Assembly (NCBI GenBank): GCA_963663735.2
Contig: CAXXHN010000002.1
Span: 496,001 to 560,000, forward strand
Source: G963663735 sp963663735
GTDB taxonomy: Bacteria > Acidobacteriota > UBA6911 > RPQK01 > JAPXNP01
DNA length: 64,000 nt
Direction of reading: 5' to 3'
Positions 1 through 7,595 of this stretch are shown in pieces. Numbering within the stretch: the first letter of the stretch is position 1; each line of letters begins with the position of its first letter. Both the position numbers and the translations under genes were made by a program. The notes under the pieces were generated by a model that searched no databases, had not been told where the DNA came from, and saw only the letters and a program-made list of their open reading frames with translations.

Positions 1-319
1 CTGGTTCATCAAAATTTTGGAAAAATATCTCAAAAACGTCTTGAATTGAAATAAACGCTGATAATTTCCATTTAAAATCATTGTATTGTTCTGCTGTAAT
101 TTCGTCTAATTCATTTTCATTTTCAAAAAATGAATATACTTCAAATGCATTTCCCTCTAAGAAATCTTCTGGCAGGCTTAAAATAGTGAATAATTTATGA
201 GGTTTTACATATTTATTTAAATCCGTTGTAATATAATAATTAGAAGTAATAGATTTATGACGATTAGCTTTTTCAAATAATCTTTCTATTAGCTTTTTTT
301 GTTTTATTTTTTTTGTCAT
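1..319 (-). CDS. Hypothetical protein, C-terminal part beyond window edge
   Basis: An uninterrupted reading frame runs from an ATG at 317-319 leftward to the window edge, about 106 codons. It begins MTKKIKQKKLIERLFEKA. It is lysine/asparagine-rich, as expected for AT-rich accessory DNA, and contains an acidic stretch (ENENELDE). No signal peptide, membrane segment or known motif is visible, and no strong ribosome binding site precedes the ATG. It lies in the same orientation as the next four genes. I do not recognise the family. It is called because the frame stays open in strongly AT-rich DNA, where stops are frequent. Confidence 0.55.
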   Translation of the reverse strand, partial: MTKKIKQKKLIERLFEKANRHKSITSNYYITTDLNKYVKPHKLFTILSLPEDFLEGNAFEVYSFFENENELDEITAEQYNDFKWKLSAFISIQDVFEIFFQNFDEP

Positions 320-419
320 GATTTCGATAAATAGTTTTCAAATTGGATGCAGATTGAGTGAACGGATAAATTGAAGAAGTGGAAACATGCTTTACGAGCT
401 AATTATTATTAGAAACCTC

Positions 420-1007
420 TTAATATCTTCGTGCATCGAAAACAGGTTCCTTATAAAATGGGAGAGATTGTTGGCATTCACGCCACATCTTTTTCAATTC
501 TGTAACTGTCTTTTTAATATACTCATCCTGTATTTCTACGATTTCACAAAATGTTTCCACGATCTCAACAGATCCGTAGAGATGTTGTTCAATCCACTTA
601 TCTGCACCTATCCACCTTTTGATAAATGTGCTGTAAGACTCAGATTCTAGGTTATGGGAACCAAGGAATCGATGAGCGGCTGCCTTTGAAGGTTGGCTAT
701 CCAGTTGATTGATGAATTTACGAATAACTTCTCGGACTTGTGAAGATGCAAGAAAGGAGTCTTTTGCGTCTCTATAGTTCTTGCACAACTTTTCCCTCTC
801 AATGAAGTCCTGTTTTTTTATGAGACCAAACTTATGATCTTGATCAAAGAACCTATATTTTTTATCACATTCTCTGCAATCTAATCTCCCTTCATACCAG
901 GTAGAATTAGTGGGCCAAGGATGGTCAGGCTCACAGAAATCAATTTCAATTTTCCCTGATCCACATGGACAAGGACCATTATAAACTCGGCTTCTATCAG
1001 TTCCCAT
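420..1007 (-). CDS. Hypothetical protein with SEC-C-like zinc-binding N-terminus
   Basis: About 195 residues. The start chosen is the ATG at 1005-1007 because AGGAGA lies eight bases before it; a longer frame to 1037 lacks such a site. The N-terminus carries CPCGSGK followed by a further Cys and a CREC pair. This resembles SEC-C or zinc-ribbon modules that coordinate one zinc ion. The rest is helical and charged, with no membrane segment. Function is unknown. A cytoplasmic metal-binding protein in an accessory module is an inference from composition and neighbours. Confidence 0.65.
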   Translation of the reverse strand: MGTDRSRVYNGPCPCGSGKIEIDFCEPDHPWPTNSTWYEGRLDCRECDKKYRFFDQDHKFGLIKKQDFIEREKLCKNYRDAKDSFLASSQVREVIRKFINQLDSQPSKAAAHRFLGSHNLESESYSTFIKRWIGADKWIEQHLYGSVEIVETFCEIVEIQDEYIKKTVTELKKMWRECQQSLPFYKEPVFDARRY

Positions 1008-1160
1008 TTCACTTTCTCCTGTTCTGATAAAGATCAAACATGGATTCTGAATGATCCCTGAAAAAGATCGTTGGTTTTAGGTGTTCCATTTGTGCTGAAG
1101 GAAAACATATTGATGTGCTTTCGGACATCCTTTTAAACAGATAGTGAGGTATGCAATTTG

Positions 1161-1559
1161 TTACCGAGTTACATGCACGATCTTCTCTTGATTCTCACCG
1201 TCAATATCTTGCCATTTTAATCGAACTGTTAATTTTGTTTTAGTCTGTGAGGTGAAATTAGCGATTAGATTAACTGCCTGTCCAGGTTCCATTGACTCCA
1301 CTGGAAAACTATCTCGGATTTCGGAGTCAGGGATTATATCGTTGCCATCAGGAAATTCAACTTGAACTTGACGCGCCAAAGCGTTTCCTTCATTGAAAAT
1401 TTTTAACTGATGCTCACTGGTTCCAAGGGGCACAAAGTGGGCATTCAGGTCCGCATGGTTCATTTCTTTGGCAATCATAGGGCATCCTGTTAAAAACAAC
1501 AATACCAACAGTATGTTCCCCAAAAATAACCAAGTTCCCGTTAAAATTTCTGCTCGCAT
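1161..1559 (-). CDS. Small lipoprotein
   Basis: About 132 residues. Residues 8-26 form a hydrophobic signal segment ending in a lipobox (LTGC), so the mature protein would be lipid-anchored at Cys26. The mature part looks like a beta-rich domain of about 100 residues with alternating hydrophobics, reminiscent of Ig-like or CARDB-like folds, but no family is recognised. The start codon overlaps the end of the upstream membrane-protein gene by 19 bases, so the two are almost certainly translated together. The pair may act at the envelope; this is inference. Confidence 0.7.
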   Translation of the reverse strand: MRAEILTGTWLFLGNILLVLLFLTGCPMIAKEMNHADLNAHFVPLGTSEHQLKIFNEGNALARQVQVEFPDGNDIIPDSEIRDSFPVESMEPGQAVNLIANFTSQTKTKLTVRLKWQDIDGENQEKIVHVTR

Positions 1560-2164
1560 CGATTTTTCCTTTCAGTTTCTTCGAGTGCTTTCTGTTGTTG
1601 CCATCTGATTTTTAGACGATAAAATCCATAATCAGAATTAACTAGCTGAATTAACACACAAATAATAAGAACACAAATCAACCCAGATAAAGAAATAAGT
1701 AGACCATTTTGAGAATTGTTATTTGATGAGTGTAAATAGGACGCAATAAATGCTGTTACACCCATAGCAATATATATACATGAAAATTCATTGGGAATGA
1801 ATACGCTTCTGATAGTAAGGTCGCGACTAAAAAGCGAAAAAATAATACCTCTGTTGGTATCTGCATATAGTCTCGTGTACCATTTTCGGTTATCGAGATT
1901 TGGCTCAATAAAAACTATTAGATAAGCTGCTCTGCGAAGTGCCTGGAAACAGCAATTCCAAGTAATTAGACTACCAGCAAGAATTACAGAATACAGTGCG
2001 AGTGAAAGTACAACAGAATTAGCTTCTGTACCAAAAGCAAGAATAGCTCCAAAACCCGCAATGACCAATGCGAGGGCGGATGTTCTTTGCATAATATAGG
2101 AAACTATTTGAATGTTTATCAGATTATATTCCTCAGTAAGGCCAGGGGTAGATGAATTATCCAT
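1541..2164 (-). CDS. Four-helix membrane protein
   Basis: About 207 residues from the ATG at 2162-2164, which has AGGAG eight bases upstream; six codons of open frame before it lack a good site. Four hydrophobic helices are visible: near residues 27-45, 50-70, 115-135 and 147-167. A loop rich in charged residues separates helices 2 and 3, and the C-terminal tail is basic. The layout (two hairpins plus cytosolic loop) resembles SLATT-type membrane effectors that accompany nucleotide-sensing systems, but the match is only topological. It is coupled to the downstream lipoprotein gene by a 19-base overlap. Confidence 0.65.
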   Translation of the reverse strand: MDNSSTPGLTEEYNLINIQIVSYIMQRTSALALVIAGFGAILAFGTEANSVVLSLALYSVILAGSLITWNCCFQALRRAAYLIVFIEPNLDNRKWYTRLYADTNRGIIFSLFSRDLTIRSVFIPNEFSCIYIAMGVTAFIASYLHSSNNNSQNGLLISLSGLICVLIICVLIQLVNSDYGFYRLKIRWQQQKALEETERKNRCEQKF

Positions 2165-2394
2165 GTCTCTGATCTCCTGCATAATATAGTGAACTCAAAG
2201 AATAATTAACTTTATGTTTCTTTTTATTTGTTTTTCACATTGATATTTGTATATCTAACATGCTTTTGTCTGTTAGGAAAAGCACTCATGATTTTTCTTC
2301 CGAATTACAAATATCCTGATCCGTATAAGAAAAGCCTCTCTTAACTTTTTAGCAACATGTGTCCCATTTGTGCTGACGTCAAACAGTCTTGTAA

Positions 2395-3564
2395 TTACGT
2401 GCCTACCCACTCGCCTTGTTCGTTGTAGTTGTAGGATCTCTCATATCCAAAAGTGTTCCAAACCATGTCAAAGATTGGATGAAAAGCTTGTGGGATATCA
2501 GTAGCGTAATCATCGAGTAAGGCTTCAGGTAGCAAGATTAGTTCCCTTTCAAGGTTATATCCGGCAGACCTAATAAACATCTCACCAACTCCCAAACTGT
2601 AATCTTTCATACCTACAAGAGACAAGGCTGCAAAAATCGGCACTTCAATGTCATGCTTTTCTAAACCTACTAAATATTCCTTCGTAGATTTCAGAATTTC
2701 TCTTTCATACCAAACACTTTGTAAAACAAGTGCGCCATTTTGCATAGGCCCGAGGACTATAACTGCCTCCACAATACCCGAACGAAAGAGCTGGCAATAA
2801 GTGACAATATCCTCCTCAGCGTTTGTTGAATAGGTCATGATTCCATCGATGTTCATTCTGTAGCTCCATGCGCCTCCACCGATGGGTGGGAAGATTGCTG
2901 TTAATTCAGCCCTGGGGGTTATGCGATTTCCGGAAACGCCCGCAAATGCTGACAGGGGTATTAGATGGAGAACCAATCGACCACCCTTACTCAGGTTAAC
3001 TCCTGGCTGTTGTTCTGTGAGCAGATCTATTGTTCGTTCTTCCCGGAAGGAATGCATTTTATCCGAAAGGCTTTCAGATCGGAGAAAAGCTGTCCTTAGC
3101 TGGGAGACATCTAAGGGGTACTTGCCCGCTGAACTTCGCCCATAGAATTTAGAATGATCACTGAAAATAACTCTATGCGGTGCGTTCCAGCTTTGAGGGA
3201 CCCGGATGATGAACAAGAAAGTACCTGTATTGTTCGGAATCGCTCTTATGTGGACTGATGGAAGTCGAGGGTCAATGCCGCTTCTAATTATATTCTCAAG
3301 TCGAAGTATCTCCCTGTCGGGATCATCAGTCCGGGTACCTTCAATTGACTTGACGAAGCCATTTTCTTCCCGAACACCAAATATCAAATCGCCACCTGAT
3401 GTATTTGCAAAAGCAGAAACTTCTGCCAAAAACGGAATCTTCTTGCTCTCGCCTTCATGGGGAAGCTCGCTTTTGTATTCAAGAGAGCTACCCTCAGGCA
3501 CTTTGTTTTCCATTAGATTCAAAATATCAGTCAGAATAATTTCATTAAATTTTTTTGGGATCAT
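2395..3564 (-). CDS. AlbA_2/Schlafen-type domain protein
   Basis: 389 residues, with a strong Shine-Dalgarno (GGAGGG) before the ATG. Residues about 20-160 match the AlbA_2 (old Schlafen AAA_4) domain: an E-x-K motif in SLEYKSELP, then LAEVSAFANTSGGDLIFGV, and a later F-Y-x-R element (KFYGRSSAGKYPLD). This domain occurs in putative nucleic-acid-binding regulators and nuclease-like proteins, often in defence or mobile loci. The C-terminal 220 residues show no family I recognise. The gene stands alone, about 210 bases downstream (in transcription) from the membrane-protein gene. Nucleic-acid binding is expected from the family; a defence role is inferred from the neighbourhood. Confidence 0.8.
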   Translation of the reverse strand: MIPKKFNEIILTDILNLMENKVPEGSSLEYKSELPHEGESKKIPFLAEVSAFANTSGGDLIFGVREENGFVKSIEGTRTDDPDREILRLENIIRSGIDPRLPSVHIRAIPNNTGTFLFIIRVPQSWNAPHRVIFSDHSKFYGRSSAGKYPLDVSQLRTAFLRSESLSDKMHSFREERTIDLLTEQQPGVNLSKGGRLVLHLIPLSAFAGVSGNRITPRAELTAIFPPIGGGAWSYRMNIDGIMTYSTNAEEDIVTYCQLFRSGIVEAVIVLGPMQNGALVLQSVWYEREILKSTKEYLVGLEKHDIEVPIFAALSLVGMKDYSLGVGEMFIRSAGYNLERELILLPEALLDDYATDIPQAFHPIFDMVWNTFGYERSYNYNEQGEWVGT

Positions 3565-4203
3565 ATTTCCCTCCAGAATTAATTGTCATAACAATAGAGA
3601 ACTGATCTGCTTAAGAAACGGGACTCATGTACTCCGTCCGCATAAGATGCCTCGCGGATTCTCGCCAAATAAATGATAACGTCTCTCCTTTAAATGACAT
3701 TCGGATCATCCAAGGACTTAACCCATTCTCTTTTATACGGATCAGCATAATTTGAAATTCTGGAAATAGAAAGATGTGAGTATAATTTTAGAACGACCTG
3801 TTGTTGTTCGAAATAAAAAACTTTTCATAGCCTCCTTTTGGGAGTTTTTACCTTTTTCTGTGCTTGATCTGATTATTCACCTCCCCTGGGTAAAAATAAA
3901 GCACTATCATATTGAAAAATATTAAAATTATTAATCAGGGTTATTGCTGAACTAAAATGCAATATCAGATTTTTATAGAGAATCTGAAGATAACTAGGCT
4001 TTTATAGTTTCACTTAGATAAGGTTTCAGGAGGTCGATTTCTCCTGTGCCACCTGGTGTGCCATTTGTTGGCCGCTATTGAGGGGGAATGGTAGAAATAA
4101 TAGAAATAATTGACAAAATTCCAAGTGTACTAACATTTTTAGGCACAGTAATTTAGGCGATAAACTGTTGTTTTTAAAGGAGTTTATGCTGTCTCCAAGA
4201 GGG
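3565..4203. other. Gene-poor stretch with repeat motifs
   Basis: No convincing reading frame. It is AT-rich. Two segments recur elsewhere: a motif at 3626-3671, related to 13791-13834 and 18976-19012, and a direct repeat at 4042-4125, related to 13884-13960. It lies between the AlbA_2 gene and the tRNA-Asn fragment and is probably the end of an integrated element. Confidence 0.5.
4042..4125 (+). repeat. Direct repeat copy 1 (flanks 9.8-kb segment)
   Basis: The segment containing TGGTGTGCCATTTGTTGGCC and then an AT-rich stretch ending ATTGACAAAAT recurs at 13884-13960 in the same orientation. The AT-rich half recurs again at about 16948-16993 and 18112-18158. Short relatives of the CCATTTGTGCTGA part occur at 1081 and 2359. 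Confidence 0.75.
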
Positions 4204-4250
<47 letters not shown>

Positions 4251-4255
4251 CTTCT

Positions 4256-4295
4256 AAGTTCGAACTGAGATTTGTGAAGTTCGAACTTTTTTTTG
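4256..4295 (+). terminator. Hairpin plus T-run after tRNA fragment
   Basis: AAGTTCGAAC and GTTCGAACTT form a perfect 10-bp stem around a 13-base loop and run into a stretch of T residues. It is a good intrinsic terminator for the tRNA. The stem is the same sequence that heads the foldback repeat family found up to 23 kb. Confidence 0.7.
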
Positions 4296-4329
4296 TTTCT
4301 ACATCTCTCTTACCACTTTCTCTTCACTT

Positions 4330-4369
4330 CGCACTTCCCCGGGAACGCCGATCTCCCGATCGGCAAAAC
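4330..4369 (-). repeat. Hairpin/intron-target repeat, inverted copy
   Basis: On the minus strand this reads as a GCCGATC...GATCGGC hairpin followed by GTTCCCGGGGAAG. It is the same arrangement as the intact group II intron target at about 17068-17098 and the interrupted one at 14036-14056/15923. A partial copy of the hairpin arm (GATCGGCAAAA) follows at about 4440. Confidence 0.75.
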
Positions 4370-4519
4370 ATATATAAGTTCCTAAATATAATTCACTTCG
4401 ACCATCGACCATCTCAACTCTCAGTGCCGAAGGTTTCCTGATCGGCAAAATTTATATTCCTTTCTCCAGTTATCAATCTGTTCATCATATTTCGTTATTT
4501 TCCTTTCTTGCGCGTTTTA

Positions 4520-4894
4520 ATGGGCATGGAAAAAATGCGTAAAGATCTACGAGAGAGGACCTTTGAATTTTCCTCCAGGGCTCTCAGGTTTTGCAATTCT
4601 TTAGCGGCTGGATCTGATAAGGGAGTTGTGAAAAACCAGCTGCTTCGTGCCGTCACTTCAGTTGGGGCAAATTACCGTGCGGCGAGAAGGGCCAGGTCAA
4701 GGAAGGACTTCATTTCGAAACTGGCAATCGTGGAGGAGGAGGCTGACGAGTGCGTCTACTGGATATCCTTCTTGGAGACGACTGGAATTACCGGGTTCGA
4801 GACAGAATGGCTGAAGCAAGAGGCAAACGAGATAGCCGCCATAATGGTAGCCTCTCGAAAAACCGCGAGGAAAAATATTGGAAGTTCAAACTGA
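4520..4894 (+). CDS. Four-helix-bundle protein (S23/IVP family)
   Basis: About 124 residues of the TIGR02436-type four-helix-bundle family, related to proteins encoded in 23S rRNA intervening sequences. Diagnostic features are RERTFEFSSRALRFC near the N-terminus, the QLLRAVTSVGANYRAARRARSRKDFISKL core, and the EEADECVYWISFLE helix. The biochemical role of the family is not established. The start is uncertain: an upstream TTG (4508) and ATGs at 4520 and 4526 are in frame, and none has a clear Shine-Dalgarno. The gene is immediately followed by a foldback repeat. This family is often found as a lone mobile cargo gene. Confidence 0.85.
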   Translation: MGMEKMRKDLRERTFEFSSRALRFCNSLAAGSDKGVVKNQLLRAVTSVGANYRAARRARSRKDFISKLAIVEEEADECVYWISFLETTGITGFETEWLKQEANEIAAIMVASRKTARKNIGSSN

Positions 4895-4898
4895 GACA

Positions 4899-4970
4899 TT
4901 CCAAGTGCGAACTGAGATTTGAAAAGTTCGAACTTTACTTTGCACTTTTCAAATCTCAGATCTCAGTTCC
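4899..4970. repeat. Foldback repeat copy
   Basis: The left arm CGAACTGAGATTTGAAAAGT and right arm ACTTTTCAAATCTCAG are complementary, so the unit can fold into a long imperfect hairpin. The right arm continues as ATCTCAGTTCC, the standard end of this family. It starts within the last codons of the four-helix-bundle gene's surroundings and ends about 50 bases before the IS3 element. Confidence 0.8.
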
Positions 4971-5091
4971 GATCATCCGGGGGTATAAGTTTCTTAAAAA
5001 AGCAATTGAAGACAGAGCCGGTCTGAAGAATTTGGACCACCGGTTAAGTTAGATTTGGCACATGGCTCTTAATCATGAAAGGATAAGAGCT

Positions 5092-5406
5092 ATGAAGAAG
5101 CAGAGACGAAAACACACGCCGGAATTTAAAGCCCGAGTCGCGCTTGAAGCGATCAAGGGATTGGAAACGATCAACGAGATAGCGGCGAAGTATGAGGTTC
5201 ATCCAGTTCAGGTAGGAAATTGGAAGAAAGAACTACTGGAGCATGTCCCTGAGGTATTTTAACGGAAAAATGCTGCCAAGGATAAGGATGGGGAAAAAGA
5301 GCGTGCCCGGCTCGAACGTAAAGTAGGGCAGCTGTCCATGGAGGTGGACTGGCTGGAAAAAAAGTGCGAGCAATTGGGAATTCCCGGCAAAAGGCGGAAC
5401 TCGTGA
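5092..5406 (+). pseudogene. IS3 transposase OrfA, interrupted by TAA
   Basis: Frame starting MKKQRRKHTPEFKARVALEA at 5092, with AAGGA just upstream. It shows the helix-turn-helix of IS3 OrfA (TINEIAAKYEVHPVQVGNWK). A TAA at 5260-5262 stops it after about 56 codons, yet the same frame continues afterwards with the expected coiled-coil segment (ARLERKVGQLSMEVDWLEKK) up to a TGA at 5404. The classic slippery heptamer A-AAA-AAG lies at 5358-5364, positioned to shift ribosomes by -1 into orfB. The nonsense codon sits before that site, so the OrfAB fusion should not be made. Confidence 0.85.
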
Positions 5407-6227
5407 GTAAGGACGAGAAAATAAGCCTTCGTCGACAGTGTCAGTTGCTGGATATTCCCCGATCACTTCTCTATTATGTGCCGAAGGGGGAATCAGCGGA
5501 GAATTTGCAGATAATGCGTGAAATGGATGAATTGCATCTGATGGACGCAACTGCCGGATCTCGACGGATGCGTGATTACCTTCGCCGGAGAGGTTGGCCC
5601 GAGATGAGCCGTGATCGAGCAAGGCGTCTTATGCGACTGATGGGCATAGAAGCGGTGTATCCCCGTAAGCGTACAACCATTCCTGGAGGGCCGAGCGGTA
5701 TTTATCCATACCTTCTCAAGGATTTGAAGATCATCCGCCCGAACCAGGTTTGGTCTGCAGATATCACCTATCTACCAATGGCCAGGGGATTTATGTATCT
5801 GTTTGCCATTATAGACTGGCGTTCACGCAAAGTTCTTGCCTGGGAATTGTCCAATACACTGGATACAAGTTTTTGCCTGGAAGGATTGCGGAAGGCGATT
5901 GAATCGACCGGAACAGTTCCGGAAATCTTGAACACAGACCAGGGCTGTAAGTTCACGTCTACGGAATGGACCGAACGTTTCAAGGAGCTGAATATAAGCA
6001 TAAGCATGGACGGAAAAGGACGTTGTCTGGATAATGTGATTATTGAACGGTTCTGGCGAAGTCTCAAGTACGAAGACATCTACCTGAAATCATATGAAAA
6101 TGGTTGGGAGCTTGAATGCGGGATCAAATTGTATATGATGCGATATAACTGTGAGCGTCCACACCAGTCTTTGGAGAGCGCAACACCGGAGGAAGTTTAC
6201 TCTGGAACGGCTGCTTTGGCGGCCTGA
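5364..6227 (+). CDS. IS3-family transposase OrfB (DDE integrase domain)
   Basis: 287 codons. It contains the HTH_21 segment (MDATAGSRRMRDYLRRRGW) and a complete rve/DDE core: first Asp in WSADITYLPM, second Asp in NTDQGCKFTS, and the catalytic Glu in NVIIERFWRSLKYE with the usual following Lys. In IS3 elements this frame is normally made as an OrfAB fusion through -1 frameshifting at the A7G run that ends where this frame opens. The GTG at 5364 is merely the first codon after the slip. The catalytic residues are intact even though orfA is broken. Confidence 0.9.
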   Translation: MRAIGNSRQKAELVSKDEKISLRRQCQLLDIPRSLLYYVPKGESAENLQIMREMDELHLMDATAGSRRMRDYLRRRGWPEMSRDRARRLMRLMGIEAVYPRKRTTIPGGPSGIYPYLLKDLKIIRPNQVWSADITYLPMARGFMYLFAIIDWRSRKVLAWELSNTLDTSFCLEGLRKAIESTGTVPEILNTDQGCKFTSTEWTERFKELNISISMDGKGRCLDNVIIERFWRSLKYEDIYLKSYENGWELECGIKLYMMRYNCERPHQSLESATPEEVYSGTAALAA

Positions 6228-6232
6228 AAAAA

Positions 6233-6260
6233 TTTTTCCCTCCCCCGGGGGAGGGAAAAA
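6233..6260. terminator. Perfect 28-bp palindrome after orfB
   Basis: TTTTTCCCTCCCCC and its exact complement lie back to back, giving a GC-rich hairpin flanked by A and T runs six bases after the orfB stop. On the minus strand it is followed by a T7 run, on the plus strand by A7. It could stop transcription entering the element from the right. A replication or structural role is also possible. Confidence 0.55.
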
Positions 6261-6328
6261 AATAAAAACCTAGAGCCTATGTGATCAAACTAAAACGAAG
6301 CATCAAGTGGTTGAAACTTTAAGCCCGG

Positions 6329-7529
6329 TGCTGATGCAGCATTGTGAATAGAGGATAGCTCACTAGAAAGTGATCTTAAGTCTTACGCAATCTTCTTTCT
6401 TAATGTTGCGTTTATTGAAATCACCTCTGAGGATTCCTTAGATTTTCTTCTTGTGAAACATGTGGGAAATTTACCACTTGATTTAGCACTTGCAGTACGA
6501 ATCTAAGCAAAGGAATTCAAAATAAGATCTAAGCTTTTTAAAAAGCAGGATAAATATTTTAGAAGAATTGTCAAAGGGAGCAAATCTCTAATGCATCAAA
6601 TTGAACAGTTTTGTGATAAACCTATTGTTTCTCAAAAAAAATAAACATTTAGACGATATGGTGGATTTTCTCTTTGATTACAGGACATAAAAGTTTCTAT
6701 GAACGTTATATGAGTATGATAGATTATTAACCCTGACATCCCAGAGTTCAAATGATTCCTCTTGATGCTTGAACATGACAACCGCGCGGCAGATTGAAAG
6801 AAATCAAGAAGCATCAGTCATGGAACATCAAAAAATTTAATGGAAGGTTAAGTTATGACTTTCCCCTCAAAGATGACTATTCTGACCTGATAGAACTCCT
6901 TTCGGCTAAAAGGGGTAGTGGCAAGAGTAATCATTATGACGGAATTACTGCCACAGTTGTTATTAAAACCTAGGCAATCTGCAGCCTCGATTTATTTGCA
7001 CTGCTAAAAAAAGCATGATTGAAAATTTCCAACCCTGGAGTATTCTACAATGCGGTTAGGAACGCATATTACAAACGTAGACCAAGAAGTCTTCAGTTTA
7101 TCGGATTTTGTAAAAATAAGAACTGATTGATGATTCACGATATTACGAGATTAATACGGCTACCCTCTAGCAGACTGGTTTTGCACTACATCGAAATGAT
7201 GATTTACAGTTGAACTTTACGCTAGCCAAAATATTCTACATATAGGCAACCGAAAACACTCAGCAGCAAAGATCGCAAGGTGTTTGAGTGCAGTTGGAAA
7301 CGAGCTTAACGCTGTGGCAAGAAGCCGCTCAATCTATAACGATCACAGACTGCAATGTACAAATTGTATTCATTCGTTAAATGTTTCAACTAGGTTCATC
7401 GTTTTACTTTGAATTAGATTAAGTGAAGTGCAGGAGCAAATTCTTCACGAATCGCTTAAATTTCGCAGGGCAGAATATCAAGAAAAGAAAAAAATATATA
7501 CATTGAAAAATATGGATTTTTGAAAAAAA
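6329..7529. other. 1.2-kb AT-rich stretch without recognisable gene
   Basis: No credible complete gene on either strand. One frame of about 75 codons ending at the TAG near 6973 (with DFPLKDDYSDLIELL) has no plausible start and matches nothing I know. It may be gene debris left by the IS3 insertion. The promoter of the following kinase operon should lie at the right end, in the T/A-rich bases before 7596. Confidence 0.5.
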
Positions 7530-7595
7530 ATGTATATAATCAACCGAAATAACTATTTTTCACAGAATCTAATAAAACATCTTAAGGATAAGACT

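Larger units (their letters stand above)
5019..6328 (+). mobile_element. IS3-family insertion sequence
   Basis: About 1.3 kb. It has the two overlapping reading frames typical of IS3 (orfA, orfB) and imperfect terminal inverted repeats: the left end (CCGGTCTGAAG, then TTTGGACCACC, and CACATGGCTCT) matches the complement of the right end (CCGGGCTTAAAG, TTTCAACCACT, CACATAGGCTCT). Exact termini are approximate because no target duplication could be confirmed by eye. The orfA nonsense codon suggests this copy can no longer transpose autonomously. Confidence 0.8.

Noticed and set aside
6780..6975. Open frame with DFPLKDDYSDLIELL ending near 6973
   Set aside because: No start codon with initiation signals and no recognisable family; too little evidence for a gene.
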